From assembly GCA_034433795.1 (NCBI GenBank), contig DAOUAE010000052.1, positions 1 to 22,375 of the forward strand: DNA of 22,375 nt. The letters run 5' to 3'. Below the pieces are notes generated by a model. The model saw only the letters and a program-made list of their open reading frames with translations. It did not search any database and had not been told where the DNA came from. The position numbers were made by a program, and so were the translations under genes. The number at the start of each line of letters is the position of its first letter. Position 1 is the stretch's first letter. The stretch comes from DAOUAE01 sp034433795. GTDB lineage: Bacteria; Chloroflexota; UBA6077; FW602-bin22; DAOUAE01. Shown here one piece after another: positions 1 through 7,880 of the stretch.

Positions 1-335
1 ACCACCCAACCGACCGATCAGGCTCCCGCCCCCCGTTCAGTAGCACTGTCAATGTAATATCCGGATCCTCACCTTCTTCTACATCTAGTATGCGAAAAGA
101 ACGCGGCCTCCGCCGGTTCCCGCCGGCCGTCGGTCTCCGCTAGAGCGGCTGCCCCCGCTGTGTCCGCGAAAATGGCATACAGAATGCAGGCATTCTGGTG
201 GCCCGGAGGGTCGCTCCCGGTCGGCGGCCGGGTTGGGCAGCGGGGAGAGATCCAAAACCGCCCCGGCGACGTAGATCAGGGGGAGAAACGGAACAGACCG
301 GCGTCTGCTGGCAGGCCGGGGGAGGGAGCAGAGCA
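1..335. other. Left flank without a supported gene
   Basis: I see no credible coding region here. Open frames on both strands are low-complexity, arginine- and proline-rich by-products of high GC. The first ~100 bases are noticeably richer in A/T than the rest and may hold upstream regulatory sequence, but I found no -35/-10 pair with good spacing. The only supported signal is the purine-rich ribosome binding site (GGAGGGAG) just before the ATG at 336. Confidence 0.5.
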
Positions 336-896
336 ATGGGCGTCCGTGGACCGCGTCCCCTGGTCTGGGGCGCGCTGGTCCTGGTGCTGGGGGCCGGGCT
401 GGCCGGCTGCGCCCCGGCCGGGGCGACGCCGACCAGCGGTCGCTCGCCGGCCGGCGCTCCCAGTCCCACGCCACCGGCCGCGGTGACCCCAACCACGGTT
501 CCCAGCCCGACGGCGGTGGCGACCCCGACGGTCCCGCCCGCTCCGACCGCGACCGTGGGGGCGAGCCCCACGCCGGCGCCCAGCCCGACGCCGACCGTCC
601 GGCCGGCGCCCTCGCCGACGCCCACGGCCCGGCCGCCGGCGCCGACCCCGACCGCGGCCAGGGGCGACCCGGCCCGGGGGGCGGTGCTCTTTCAGCAGAA
701 GGGCTGTGCCAACTGCCACGGCGACCAGGCCCAGGGACTGGCCTGCCCGCGGCTGGCCGGCACCACCCTTTCATTTGCAGAGGTTCTGCAACAGGTGCGG
801 CGGCCGCGCAATCTCATGCCGCCCTACCGGCCCGAGGATATCACCGACGCCGAGGTCGGCGATGTCTACGCCTACCTGCGCAGTCTGGGTCGCTAG
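336..896 (+). CDS. Lipoprotein c-type cytochrome (monohaem)
   Basis: A 186-residue, membrane-anchored electron-transfer protein. The ATG at 336 is chosen because a GGAGGGAG ribosome binding site precedes it and translation then opens with a textbook lipoprotein signal: short basic start, hydrophobic run, lipobox LAGC with Cys25 as the lipidated residue. Residues ~26-108 are a Pro/Thr/Ala-rich flexible tether. The C-terminal ~75 residues are one cytochrome c domain: haem attachment motif CANCH (C124, C127, H128) and a likely axial Met in RNLMPPY before the usual C-terminal helix (DVYAYLRSLG). By family knowledge the haem domain sits outside the membrane and passes electrons between membrane complexes; the partner is not visible. 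The next gene encodes another surface-exposed protein. Class assignment is firm, physiological role unknown. Confidence 0.9.
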   Translation: MGVRGPRPLVWGALVLVLGAGLAGCAPAGATPTSGRSPAGAPSPTPPAAVTPTTVPSPTAVATPTVPPAPTATVGASPTPAPSPTPTVRPAPSPTPTARPPAPTPTAARGDPARGAVLFQQKGCANCHGDQAQGLACPRLAGTTLSFAEVLQQVRRPRNLMPPYRPEDITDAEVGDVYAYLRSLGR

Positions 897-1058
897 GACC
901 CATCACCGGAGGTGCTCTGGCCAGACAGACAGCGGTCCATCCCGGTCTCACACGGTTCACCAAGGCCTGCCCTCTGCCCCCGCTCTGGCCTGGCCCGCCC
1001 GGCGGCGGTGCGGAGAGGCGCCAGATGTTTCAGCGACACTGCAATGGAGGGATAGTCC

Positions 1059-1556
1059 ATGCGCAAACTGGCCTTTCTCCTGGCGGCCCTCCTGCTCCTG
1101 GCCAGCGCCGGAGTGGTGGCGGCCATCGATGTGACCATGCGGGCCCAGAGCGGCTCGGGGCAGGACGGCACCGTCTCGCTGACCCCGGCCGACGGCAAGA
1201 CGCGGGTGGTCATCGATATCAAGCCCGGTCCGGCCGGGGTGGCCCAGCCGGCCCATATCCACGAGGGCACCTGCGCCAATCTGAACCCCAAGCCGCTCTT
1301 CGCCCTCAAGCCGGTGGTTGATGGGAAGTCGGAGACGATCGTGGACGTGGCCCTGAGCCAGCTGCAGTCCAAGCCGCACGCGGTCAACGTCCACAAGTCG
1401 GCCACGGAGATCTCGACCTACGTCTCCTGCGGCGACATCCCGCTGGCCCAGGTGGCCCTGCCGCGGACCGGTGGCCTGGCGCCGGTCTGGCTGGCCCTGG
1501 CGGCCGGTGGGCTGGTTCTGGCGGGCTGGGCGCTGCGCGCCCGGCGGACGGCCTGA
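1059..1556 (+). CDS. CHRD/SOD-like exported protein with LPRTG C-terminal anchor
   Basis: A 165-residue exported protein. It has an N-terminal signal peptide (MRKLAFLLAALLLLASAGVVAA), a beta-rich domain of ~110 residues, and a C-terminal LPRTG motif at residues 134-138 followed by a hydrophobic segment and a basic RARR tail, the architecture of sortase substrates. The beta domain holds QPAHIHEGTC and HAVNVHKS, reminiscent of CHRD domains and the metal-binding AHIHE stretch of Cu/Zn superoxide dismutase; two cysteines (HEGTC, YVSCGD) could form a disulphide. I infer surface anchoring by a sortase or retention as a C-terminal membrane anchor. No sortase is in the window. The ATG at 1059 follows a GGAGGG ribosome binding site. 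Enzyme activity is not claimed. It lies 162 bp after the cytochrome gene and may be co-expressed with it. Confidence 0.7.
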   Translation: MRKLAFLLAALLLLASAGVVAAIDVTMRAQSGSGQDGTVSLTPADGKTRVVIDIKPGPAGVAQPAHIHEGTCANLNPKPLFALKPVVDGKSETIVDVALSQLQSKPHAVNVHKSATEISTYVSCGDIPLAQVALPRTGGLAPVWLALAAGGLVLAGWALRARRTA

Positions 1557-2265
1557 TCGCCGGCCCTGCCTGACCGCCGGCCGGCGCCCGTCCCGGGCGG
1601 CCCCCACCCGGCCGGCGGTCGCGCGCACCGGCCCCTGGTCCGGCGGCGGAGAGGAGGCGGCGGAGGGGTCCGGGCCAGGGGCCGCCCCACGGCGCCCGCC
1701 GTGGGATGGGCAGCCGGAGGAAGTCCCGGTCGCCCGCGGCGACGCCGTCGCCGAAATCCACCTTGCCCCGCGCCATCAGGTCCCGCCCCCGCGGAACGGC
1801 CTCCTCCCGGAGCGGCGGGACCCGGAGGCCACGGTGGAGCCAGCCCCGCGCTCAGAGGCCCGCAGGACCGCGGCCACCGGTGACCCGTCCGGTGGCGAAC
1901 GGCCCGCTGGGCTGTTCCCGGTCCCGAGACGATCCCCCGGCCCGGACCTGACGGGCGCCGTGGTCGCTCCGCCGGACCCGGTGGGCGCCAGAAACCCACG
2001 CGCCGGGGGTTGAACTCACTCGCCACGGGCCCAACAGGGAAGGAGTGACGCTGGTCGCGCCGGACGGCGGCCCGGGACGCGCTGGCGCCGGTGCCGCGCC
2101 CCTGCCAGCGTCCGGGCCACGGTGCCGACCGGGAGCGGGGTGACGGGGGACTGCCACGGGACCCGCGCCCGCGCAGCGCCAACCGGGACGATGTGGACCC
2201 CCAGGGTCGGCCGGGAGCGCTCCCGGTCAGGTCGCCCTCTCTCACGCGCCCTCGGCCGATCCGGC
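1557..2265. other. Long gene-poor stretch
   Basis: No convincing intact gene lies between the LPRTG protein and the promoter at 2266. The long open frames on both strands are arginine/proline/glycine-rich and lack ribosome binding sites. One perfect hairpin is visible: an 8-bp stem CCCACGGC/GCCGTGGG at 1686-1705 with a GCCC loop and no T run. On the minus strand around 1690-1850 a short stretch reads like protein (for example LREEAVPRGRDL followed by KVDFGDGV), bounded upstream by a stop; it may be a worn gene remnant but I cannot name the family. Confidence 0.45.
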
Positions 2266-2294
2266 TTGACCCATGACCGGTCGGCTGGTACACT
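2266..2294 (+). promoter_or_regulatory. Sigma-70-type promoter of the beta-propeller gene
   Basis: TTGACC (2266-2271), 17-nt spacer, TACACT (2289-2294). Spacing is ideal and the site lies ~90 bp before the ATG at 2383. Sequence-based prediction only. Confidence 0.6.
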
Positions 2295-2382
2295 GGCTCT
2301 GACTCCACGCTTAAGGGCCGACCGGTCTCTGGCGGCCGGCGGTCGTGAGACGGCCCTGACCAGGCCAGGGGAAGGAGGAGCG

Positions 2383-3900
2383 ATGCGACGCCGCACCGGT
2401 CTTCTGGCCCTGGGGCTGGCCGGTCTCCTGGCGCTGCTGAGTCTAGGGCTGGCGGTGGTCCTCTCCCCGCCGGTTGCGCTGCGCCGGCTCCCCGCGCCCC
2501 CCGGCACTGTTCCCCCGGACCTGGTGTACCTGCTGGACCGCCTCGGCGACGATGGCATGCCCACCACGCGTCTGCTGGCCGTGCGGGCAGACACCGGGAC
2601 GGTGGTCGGCCTCCCCCTCGCCCTGCCCTGGCCGGAGATGTTCACCACCCGGCTGGCCTTCTCCGCCGACGGAGCCTGGCTCTTCGTCGGCCGCGCCCGT
2701 CAGCAGGGCCAGTGGGGGCTCGCGACCGTCGAGGTCTTCGACGCCCGGCGCCTCCGGCCGTGGGGAGACCTCTACAGCGTCCGGGTCGAGGCCCGGGGCG
2801 GGCCCGAGGATGGCCCGGCGGTCACGACCGTTCCGGTGCCCTCGCCTGACGGGCAGATCCTGGCCGTGCTGCAGGAGGAGCGGCTCGTGGGGCGTCTGGG
2901 TGGACCGTGGCGGCGGGCCAGCGTCGGGCTGATCGACCTCCCCAGCCGGACGGTGCTGGCCCAGGTGCCGCTGGCCGAGGTCGAGGCCGAGGGGAGCGGG
3001 CTGCACGGCCGGTTCACGGCCGATGGCCGGCGCCTCGTTCTCTGCCGGGAGCGCCTCGTCGGCCGCCGTCTGGCCGGCGTGGACCTCGTGACTGTGGATC
3101 TCCCGGCCCGGCAGGTGGTGGCCCGGCGGACGCTGGAGACCACGCCGCCGGCCGGCTGCGGTCACTGGTGGGTGGCGCCCACGGGACAGGCGGTCTACTT
3201 CCTGGACCGGCAGGCGGAGACGTCCGGACTGGCCGTGCGGGCGGCCCCGGACTGGTCGCCAGCCGGCTTCATCCCCCTGCCCGGCGACGCGATCTCGCCG
3301 AACAGGGCGCCACTCTTCACGCTCCTCGCACCAGATGGCCGGTCGCTCTTTGTCATTGCCGAGCGGGACCAGCGGTGGAGCCTGCTGAAGGTGGATCTCC
3401 CGGCCCGCCAGGTGGTGGCCCGGCAGTCGCTGATGGTGCCGGACGAGGAGCGGCCGGCCTATCTGCTCTTTGACCGGCTACTGGCGTTTCTGGCGCCGGT
3501 GGCCGAGGCCAAGCCCATCCCCTTGCCGCTCCAGGCGGTGCTCTCGCCCGACGGCCGGCGGCTGTACGTGCCGGCGGTGCGGGTCACCGCTCCCTTCCGG
3601 GATCCGTGGGGGAACCCGCGCGAGGCCCGGAGCGACGGCCTCTGGGTGCTGGCGGCCGACGACCTCCGGCCGCTGGGCCGGCTGCTGCCGGGGCGGGCGC
3701 TCTGGGGCTGGGGGAGTGTGCTGGCCCTCTCGTCGACCGGCGACCGGCTCTACGTGCTCGACGCAGCCGGGGGAGCCCTGACGGTGGTGGACGTCGGGAG
3801 CGGGGCCGAACTGGCCACCTGGCCCGGTCTGGTCACCCATCTGGCCCAGATCGAGCGGGTGGTGCCGGCGGCGCCGGAGATGCTGAGCGCGGGGTCCTGA
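2383..3900 (+). CDS. Membrane-anchored or exported beta-propeller (YVTN/WD-like) protein
   Basis: A 505-residue protein of unknown specific function. The open frame extends upstream, but the ATG at 2383 follows a strong GGAGGAG site and begins a proper signal anchor (basic MRRRT, then a Leu-rich segment to about residue 28). The remainder is built of repeated beta-blade-like units with phrases such as FSADGAWLFVG, LSPDGRRLYVPA and LSSTGDRLYVLDAAGG, typical of seven-bladed propellers (YVTN/TolB-like). Two blades carry almost the same phrase, LPARQVVARR and LPARQVVARQ, near residues 240 and 340. No catalytic motif is seen; propellers of this sort usually act as binding or scaffold domains. It has its own promoter at 2266-2294 and stands 122 bp before the next gene. 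Identification is by repeat pattern, so a more precise family is possible. Confidence 0.7.
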   Translation: MRRRTGLLALGLAGLLALLSLGLAVVLSPPVALRRLPAPPGTVPPDLVYLLDRLGDDGMPTTRLLAVRADTGTVVGLPLALPWPEMFTTRLAFSADGAWLFVGRARQQGQWGLATVEVFDARRLRPWGDLYSVRVEARGGPEDGPAVTTVPVPSPDGQILAVLQEERLVGRLGGPWRRASVGLIDLPSRTVLAQVPLAEVEAEGSGLHGRFTADGRRLVLCRERLVGRRLAGVDLVTVDLPARQVVARRTLETTPPAGCGHWWVAPTGQAVYFLDRQAETSGLAVRAAPDWSPAGFIPLPGDAISPNRAPLFTLLAPDGRSLFVIAERDQRWSLLKVDLPARQVVARQSLMVPDEERPAYLLFDRLLAFLAPVAEAKPIPLPLQAVLSPDGRRLYVPAVRVTAPFRDPWGNPREARSDGLWVLAADDLRPLGRLLPGRALWGWGSVLALSSTGDRLYVLDAAGGALTVVDVGSGAELATWPGLVTHLAQIERVVPAAPEMLSAGS

Positions 3901-3935
3901 CCGGTGGCGGGCCGGGGCCCCGCACTCTCCACCGG
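3901..3935 (+). other. Inverted repeat downstream of the propeller gene
   Basis: CCGGTGG (3901-3907) and CCACCGG (3929-3935) are perfect inverted repeats starting directly after the stop codon, with a GGGGCCCC self-complementary core between them. No T run follows, so this would be at best an unusual or factor-dependent terminator. Confidence 0.3.
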
Positions 3936-3981
3936 CCACGGGCCAGCCTACGCGCGAGAGCCCGTTCGGACGGCGTGATTG

Positions 3982-3990
3982 TGCTATGAT
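3982..3990 (+). promoter_or_regulatory. Extended -10 promoter element
   Basis: TGCTATGAT is a TGn extended -10 box 32 bp before the ATG at 4023. No good -35 hexamer lies at 16-18 nt, which is tolerated for extended -10 promoters. It would drive the membrane-protein/AI-2E permease pair. Confidence 0.5.
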
Positions 3991-4022
3991 TTGTTTAAAG
4001 AATCTCTTTCGGGAGCCTGCCG

Positions 4023-5699
4023 ATGGCCCTGACCCGTCCCCGGCCCGCTCGACGCCCGTCGCCCCGGACCCCCCGACCGGGCGCCCTCTGGCCGGCCGGC
4101 CCGGTCCCGGTCGCCCTCCTGGGGGTTCTGCTCTTCGTCGCCGGCGGCTACTGGGACATCGCCTGGCATATCGACCTGGGCCGCGACACCTTCTGGTCGC
4201 CACCCCACCTCGTTCTCTACAGCGGCCTCCTGCTCATCGCCCTCACCCCCCTCTGGGGCCTCCTCCAGGCTCGCCACCTGCGCGGCCTCGACCCCCGCCA
4301 CCTGGCCGGACCAACCGTCCGCCTGGCTGGCCTCCCCCTCAGTCCGGGGCTCCTCATCAGCGGCCTGGGGGCCCTCCTGGCCCTGGGCGCCGCCCCGCTC
4401 GATGAACTCTGGCACCAGCTCTTCGGCCTGGATGTCAGTCTCTGGAGCCCACCCCATCTGCAGCTCATCTTCGGCGCCGCCCTGGCTCTCCTGGGCGCTC
4501 TGGCCGCCCTGGCCGGCGAACGCCATCGGGCCCGCCCTGAGTACCTCACGGCCCAGCCCGGCCCCTTCCCGGCCGACGGCCGCGACCTGGCCCTGGCCCT
4601 GGGCTTCGGCCTGCTCCTCCTGGTCCTGCTGGGCGTCTTGGCCGAGTACACCTTCGGCATTCCTCACCTCTATCCGCTGGTCTGGCACCCGCTGCTTCTC
4701 GGGCCCATCGTCCTGGGCGTCCTGACCGCCGGCGCCCGCGCCCTGGGCAGCCGCTGGGGCGCCACGGTCGTGGCCCTGAGCGCCACCGTCCTGACGCTGG
4801 CCCTGAACGGCCTTCTGCTCCTCCTGGGCCGGACCACGCCCACGCCCACGGTGCTGCTGCCGGCGGCGCTCGTGCTCGACGCCCTCTGGACCGCCCGGCC
4901 CGACCACCGCCCACGGGCGGTGCTCCCGCCGGCCCTCCTGGCCACGCTCGTTCTCCTGGCCAGCCAGACGCACAATCTCCAGCCCGAGGCGGCCGTCCCC
5001 TGGCCGCTGGAGGCCTGGCCCTGGGCCCTGCCGGCCGCCCTGGCCCTGGGAGCCGCCGGGGCCCTGGTCGGCGCCCGCCTGGGCGCGGCCCTGCGCCCGG
5101 TGCCGCGCTGGCCGGCTCCCCCTCGCCCCCGCCGGGGCCCGCTGGCGCTGGCGCTGCTCCTCCTGGCCCTGGGCCCGCTGGTGGTCCAGGCCCACGCCCT
5201 CGAGACGTTCCAGGCCGAGTTCCGCCTGCTCGATCCGCCAGCGGTGGTCGGGCAGCCGGCCGCCTTCGCCCTGCGCTTCGACCCGCCGGCGGTCGCCCCG
5301 GGCAGCCTGCGACTGACCCTCGAACAGGGCGGCCAGGAGATCCCGGTCGTCGCCCAGCCGACCGACCAGCCCGGACTCTTCACCGGCACGTTCACCCTGC
5401 CGCGGCCGGGTCTCTGGGCCCTCCGGCTGCAGTTTCGCGACGACCATAACACGCCCTGGCTGGGCTGGGCCGGCGTGCGGGGACTGCTCAGCCCCGAGAG
5501 CCGCACCCCGATCATCGTCCGCCTGCGAGCCACTCTTCAGCCCGACCGCACCCGTCCGCCCACCGCCCAGGATCAGGTCGGGCTGGCGGTAGGCAAGGCG
5601 GCCGTCTGGCTGGTGGTCCTGACGGCGGTGGGGGGCGCGGCCTGGGCGCTGCGGGTGGTCGAGCAGGATGGGCTGACCCTGGCCGGGGCGCGGGGGTAG
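4023..5699 (+). CDS. Polytopic membrane protein with C-terminal extracytoplasmic beta domain
   Basis: A 558-residue integral membrane protein I cannot assign to a named family. After a basic Pro/Arg-rich N-terminus (~25 residues) there are roughly nine to eleven hydrophobic segments up to about residue 395, a soluble domain of ~120 residues (about 400-515), and a last transmembrane helix near 525-545. The first part holds two related blocks, each with a W/D-containing lead followed by FWSPPHLVLYSG and LWSPPHLQLIFG, suggesting an internal duplication. The soluble domain (VVGQPAAFALRFDPP, GLFTGTFTLPRPGLWALRLQFRD) looks like the FixH/YtkA/CopC-like beta sandwiches fused to some copper-handling or respiratory membrane proteins; that is resemblance, not proof. 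GGGAG precedes the ATG. The next gene starts 3 bp later, so the two are very probably co-transcribed. Confidence 0.65.
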   Translation: MALTRPRPARRPSPRTPRPGALWPAGPVPVALLGVLLFVAGGYWDIAWHIDLGRDTFWSPPHLVLYSGLLLIALTPLWGLLQARHLRGLDPRHLAGPTVRLAGLPLSPGLLISGLGALLALGAAPLDELWHQLFGLDVSLWSPPHLQLIFGAALALLGALAALAGERHRARPEYLTAQPGPFPADGRDLALALGFGLLLLVLLGVLAEYTFGIPHLYPLVWHPLLLGPIVLGVLTAGARALGSRWGATVVALSATVLTLALNGLLLLLGRTTPTPTVLLPAALVLDALWTARPDHRPRAVLPPALLATLVLLASQTHNLQPEAAVPWPLEAWPWALPAALALGAAGALVGARLGAALRPVPRWPAPPRPRRGPLALALLLLALGPLVVQAHALETFQAEFRLLDPPAVVGQPAAFALRFDPPAVAPGSLRLTLEQGGQEIPVVAQPTDQPGLFTGTFTLPRPGLWALRLQFRDDHNTPWLGWAGVRGLLSPESRTPIIVRLRATLQPDRTRPPTAQDQVGLAVGKAAVWLVVLTAVGGAAWALRVVEQDGLTLAGARG

Positions 5700-5702
5700 T
5701 GC

Positions 5703-6728
5703 GTGTGGGGAGTGCCCCCCGCGGTCCGGGCCAGCCTGCTCTTCGCCGTCGGTCTGGGGCTGGGCCTGCTTGTCCTCTACGCCCTGCGGCAGGTGCTGCT
5801 CCTCTTTTTCCTGGCCTGGGTGGTGGCGGCGGCCCTCCGGCCGGCGGTCGAGACCCTCGCTGGCCGGCTCCCGCGCGGGCTGGCGGCGGCCCTGGTGTAC
5901 CTGGGGATCATCGGCCCGGTCCTGGCCATCTTTGCCCTGAGTCTGCCGGTGCTGGGAGCCGAACTGCGGCTGGCCCTGGGCCGGCTCCAGGCGGCGCTGA
6001 GCCTCTGGCTGACGGCCCTCGACGGCTGGCTGACCCAGTTCGGGGTGGACCTGGATCCCTTCCTGGCCGGACTGCCGGGGGCGCTGGCCGCGGAGGTCAC
6101 CCCCGAGCGGCTGATCGGCCTGCCGCTTGGCGTCTTCAGCGGGCTCCTGGGCGTCATCGCCCTCCTGGCGGTGGCCTTCTACTGGCTGGTCGAGCGCGAC
6201 GCTCTCCTGGCCCGGCTGGTTCAGCGCTGGCCACGGGCGACGCCGGGAGTGCTCTGGCTGGAGCGGGCCGAGCGGCGGGTCGGGGCCTACCTCCGGGGCC
6301 AGCTGGTGGTCAGCGCCATCCTGTCGCTGCTGGTCTTCCTGGGGCTGCTGGCTCTGGGGGTGCGGCCGGCCCTGGCCCTGGCGGCCCTCCTCTTTGTCCT
6401 GGAGATCATCCCCATCCTGGGACCGCTGCTGGCCTCGCTCCCGGCCATCCTGCTGGGCTTCACCCAGGGGCCGGTGACCGGGCTGCTGGTCATCGGCCTC
6501 TATCTTCTGGTCCACCAGCTGGAGGCCTACGTCCTCAGCCCGCGGATCCAGGCCCTGGCGGTGCGGCTGCCGCCGCTGGTGGTGCTGGTGGCGGTGCTGA
6601 GCGGCGCCGAGCTGCTGGGCCTCTTCGGGGCGCTCATCGCCGTGCCGGTGGCGGTGGTCATCGCCACCCTCCTGGAGGGTCCCCCGACCGCTCCCACGCC
6701 CTCCAAGAGCCTGTCGAGCAAATTCTAA
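5703..6728 (+). CDS. AI-2E family (PerM/TqsA-like) permease
   Basis: A 341-residue inner-membrane protein of the AI-2E transporter family (formerly UPF0118). It shows the family layout: N-terminal pair of helices (LLVLYALRQVLLLFFLAWVVAAAL, leading into RPAVETL), an amphipathic periplasmic-like region (about residues 85-140), and a C-terminal block of helices with the characteristic LLFVLEIIPILGPLLASLPA and the final HQLEAYVLSPRIQALAVRLPPLVVL to LFGALIAVPVAVV run. Family members export autoinducer-2 or act in Na+/H+ antiport; the substrate here cannot be read from sequence. The GTG at 5703 is the natural start, 3 bp after the preceding stop codon, which points to translational coupling. Length is normal for the family. 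Confidence 0.9.
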   Translation: MWGVPPAVRASLLFAVGLGLGLLVLYALRQVLLLFFLAWVVAAALRPAVETLAGRLPRGLAAALVYLGIIGPVLAIFALSLPVLGAELRLALGRLQAALSLWLTALDGWLTQFGVDLDPFLAGLPGALAAEVTPERLIGLPLGVFSGLLGVIALLAVAFYWLVERDALLARLVQRWPRATPGVLWLERAERRVGAYLRGQLVVSAILSLLVFLGLLALGVRPALALAALLFVLEIIPILGPLLASLPAILLGFTQGPVTGLLVIGLYLLVHQLEAYVLSPRIQALAVRLPPLVVLVAVLSGAELLGLFGALIAVPVAVVIATLLEGPPTAPTPSKSLSSKF

Positions 6729-6748
6729 GAGCACCTCCTAAGAAATCG

Positions 6749-6757
6749 TGGTAAAGT
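6749..6757 (+). promoter_or_regulatory. Extended -10 promoter element
   Basis: TGGTAAAGT is a TGn extended -10 box about 45 bp upstream of the ATG at 6803; a TATAAG lies immediately downstream as an alternative. No consensus -35 is evident. It starts 20 bp after the permease stop codon. Confidence 0.4.
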
Positions 6758-6802
6758 ATAAGCACAGGAGGGCAGAGGGGCCCTCCAGAAAGGGGGGAGA
6801 CC

Positions 6803-7504
6803 ATGAAGATCATGGCGCTCTATGACCTGCTGGCCGACCGGGCGCGCTGGCCGGAACTGGCCCAGGCCGCCCGCGAGCACGGGGTCCACGGCGTGGTCTT
6901 CGCCGGCAACGCCACCCGGCTGAGCGGTCTCGATGAGGAGGCCCGGCTGAAGGCCTACCACGAGATGCTGCACTGGCTCGGCTCGCTGGACCTGCCGGTC
7001 TTCTTCGTCCCCGGCGTGGTCGACGTGCCGGAGCGGGCCATCCTCCAGGCGGCCATCAACCACGAACTGGTGGTGCCACGGGTGGCCATCGTCCACGGGA
7101 TGCCGGCCTTCCTGCGCGGCCAGTACGTGGTCGAGGGCTACGGCGGCCGGCTGACCGACGAGGAGACCCGCTCCGACGATGAGCTCACCTACCCGCTCTG
7201 GCGGGCCGAGTTCGCCCTGCACGAGCTGCGCCGCTTCGACCAGCTGCCGCTCATGGTCCTGCACGAGGGCCTGGAGACCAACCCCACCGCCGTGCACCAT
7301 CTGGTCAAGGAGATTAAACCCCGGGTGGCCATCGTCGGCGGTGTCAAGCCAGTAAACGAGTGGATCGGCGCCAGCCTGGTGGTGGCGCCCGGTCGGGCGG
7401 CCGACGGCGACTACGCCGTGATCGACCTGGTCCACCGCACGGTCCAGCACTACGTCGGGCGGGTCCAGCCGGCCCATCCCCATCACGCCCAGCACAGCCA
7501 CTGA
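6803..7504 (+). CDS. Calcineurin-like phosphoesterase homologue with degenerate metal site
   Basis: A 233-residue cytoplasmic protein with the outline of a metallophosphoesterase but with most metal ligands replaced. The usual D-x-H motif reads YDLLAD (D8 kept, His replaced by L10). GD reads GN (G35-N36). GNHD reads GVVD (71-74). The downstream GHxH reads GGVKP (179-183). An isolated H154 (LHEG) and the family's final NPGS-like turn into strand are recognisable (VAPGRAADGDYAVIDL). I infer that it keeps the fold and has lost ordinary two-metal catalysis, perhaps acting as a binding or regulatory protein. The C-terminus is His-rich (HPHHAQHSH). A strong GGGGGGAG site precedes the ATG, and a terminator follows the stop, so it is a well-expressed single gene or the last gene of an operon. 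Confidence 0.65.
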   Translation: MKIMALYDLLADRARWPELAQAAREHGVHGVVFAGNATRLSGLDEEARLKAYHEMLHWLGSLDLPVFFVPGVVDVPERAILQAAINHELVVPRVAIVHGMPAFLRGQYVVEGYGGRLTDEETRSDDELTYPLWRAEFALHELRRFDQLPLMVLHEGLETNPTAVHHLVKEIKPRVAIVGGVKPVNEWIGASLVVAPGRAADGDYAVIDLVHRTVQHYVGRVQPAHPHHAQHSH

Positions 7505-7532
7505 GCCCGCCCCTCTCCGGTCGAGCGCCCGG

Positions 7533-7567
7533 GCCCTCTCCTCGCGCGGGGAGAGGGCGGTCTTTTT
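7533..7567 (+). terminator. Rho-independent terminator
   Basis: A perfect 9-bp stem GCCCTCTCC/GGAGAGGGC (7533-7541 with 7550-7558), 8-nt loop, then a T-rich tract ending TCTTTTT at 7567. It lies 28 bp after the phosphoesterase-like gene. Confidence 0.85.
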
Positions 7568-7880
7568 CTGGCCGGAGAAAGGCCGCCCGTCCTTGTCTCC
7601 AGGGGCTCTCGCCGACCGGCGACTCTGCCAGCAGACCGGTGACGGCGCCGCGGTGCCGCCTGGCCGGTCGGACGGTGCAAGAGTACCGGTGGAGAGGGCC
7701 CTGAGTACCGGTCGCTATTGACAGCGCCCCTTCGATCAGCGAGACTGGCCTTGTCGCTGGTCAGGCCAGCGTAAAAGCCCTCGGTTGTCCCGCACACCGA
7801 TTCCCCATCGCGTTTCCCCCGGTCCCTGACGGCCGGCGCGCACCGGTGATCGCGTCGGGTTCCGCTGTGGTACCCCGATT
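7568..7880. other. Gene-free stretch upstream of the DUF1326 remnant
   Basis: I see no gene here. The expected N-terminal half of the downstream DUF1326 protein, with its Cys-rich start, cannot be found in any frame. A 10-nt direct repeat GAGTACCGGT occurs twice within 32 bp (7681 and 7703). Confidence 0.45.

Noticed and set aside
1686..1705. Perfect hairpin CCCACGGC/GCCGTGGG as a terminator
   Set aside because: No T run follows on either strand and it lies ~130 bp after the nearest stop codon.
2016..2648. Arg/Pro-rich minus-strand frames over 1418-2648
   Set aside because: Compositional shadows in very GC-rich DNA, without start signals or recognisable motifs, partly overlapping the propeller gene and its promoter.
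3984..6734. A 916-codon open frame antisense to the membrane protein and AI-2E permease genes
   Set aside because: It is Gln/Gly/Arg-rich, exactly what results from reading Leu codons CTG/CTC on the opposite strand; it lacks a ribosome binding site and any domain, while both sense genes are clearly real.
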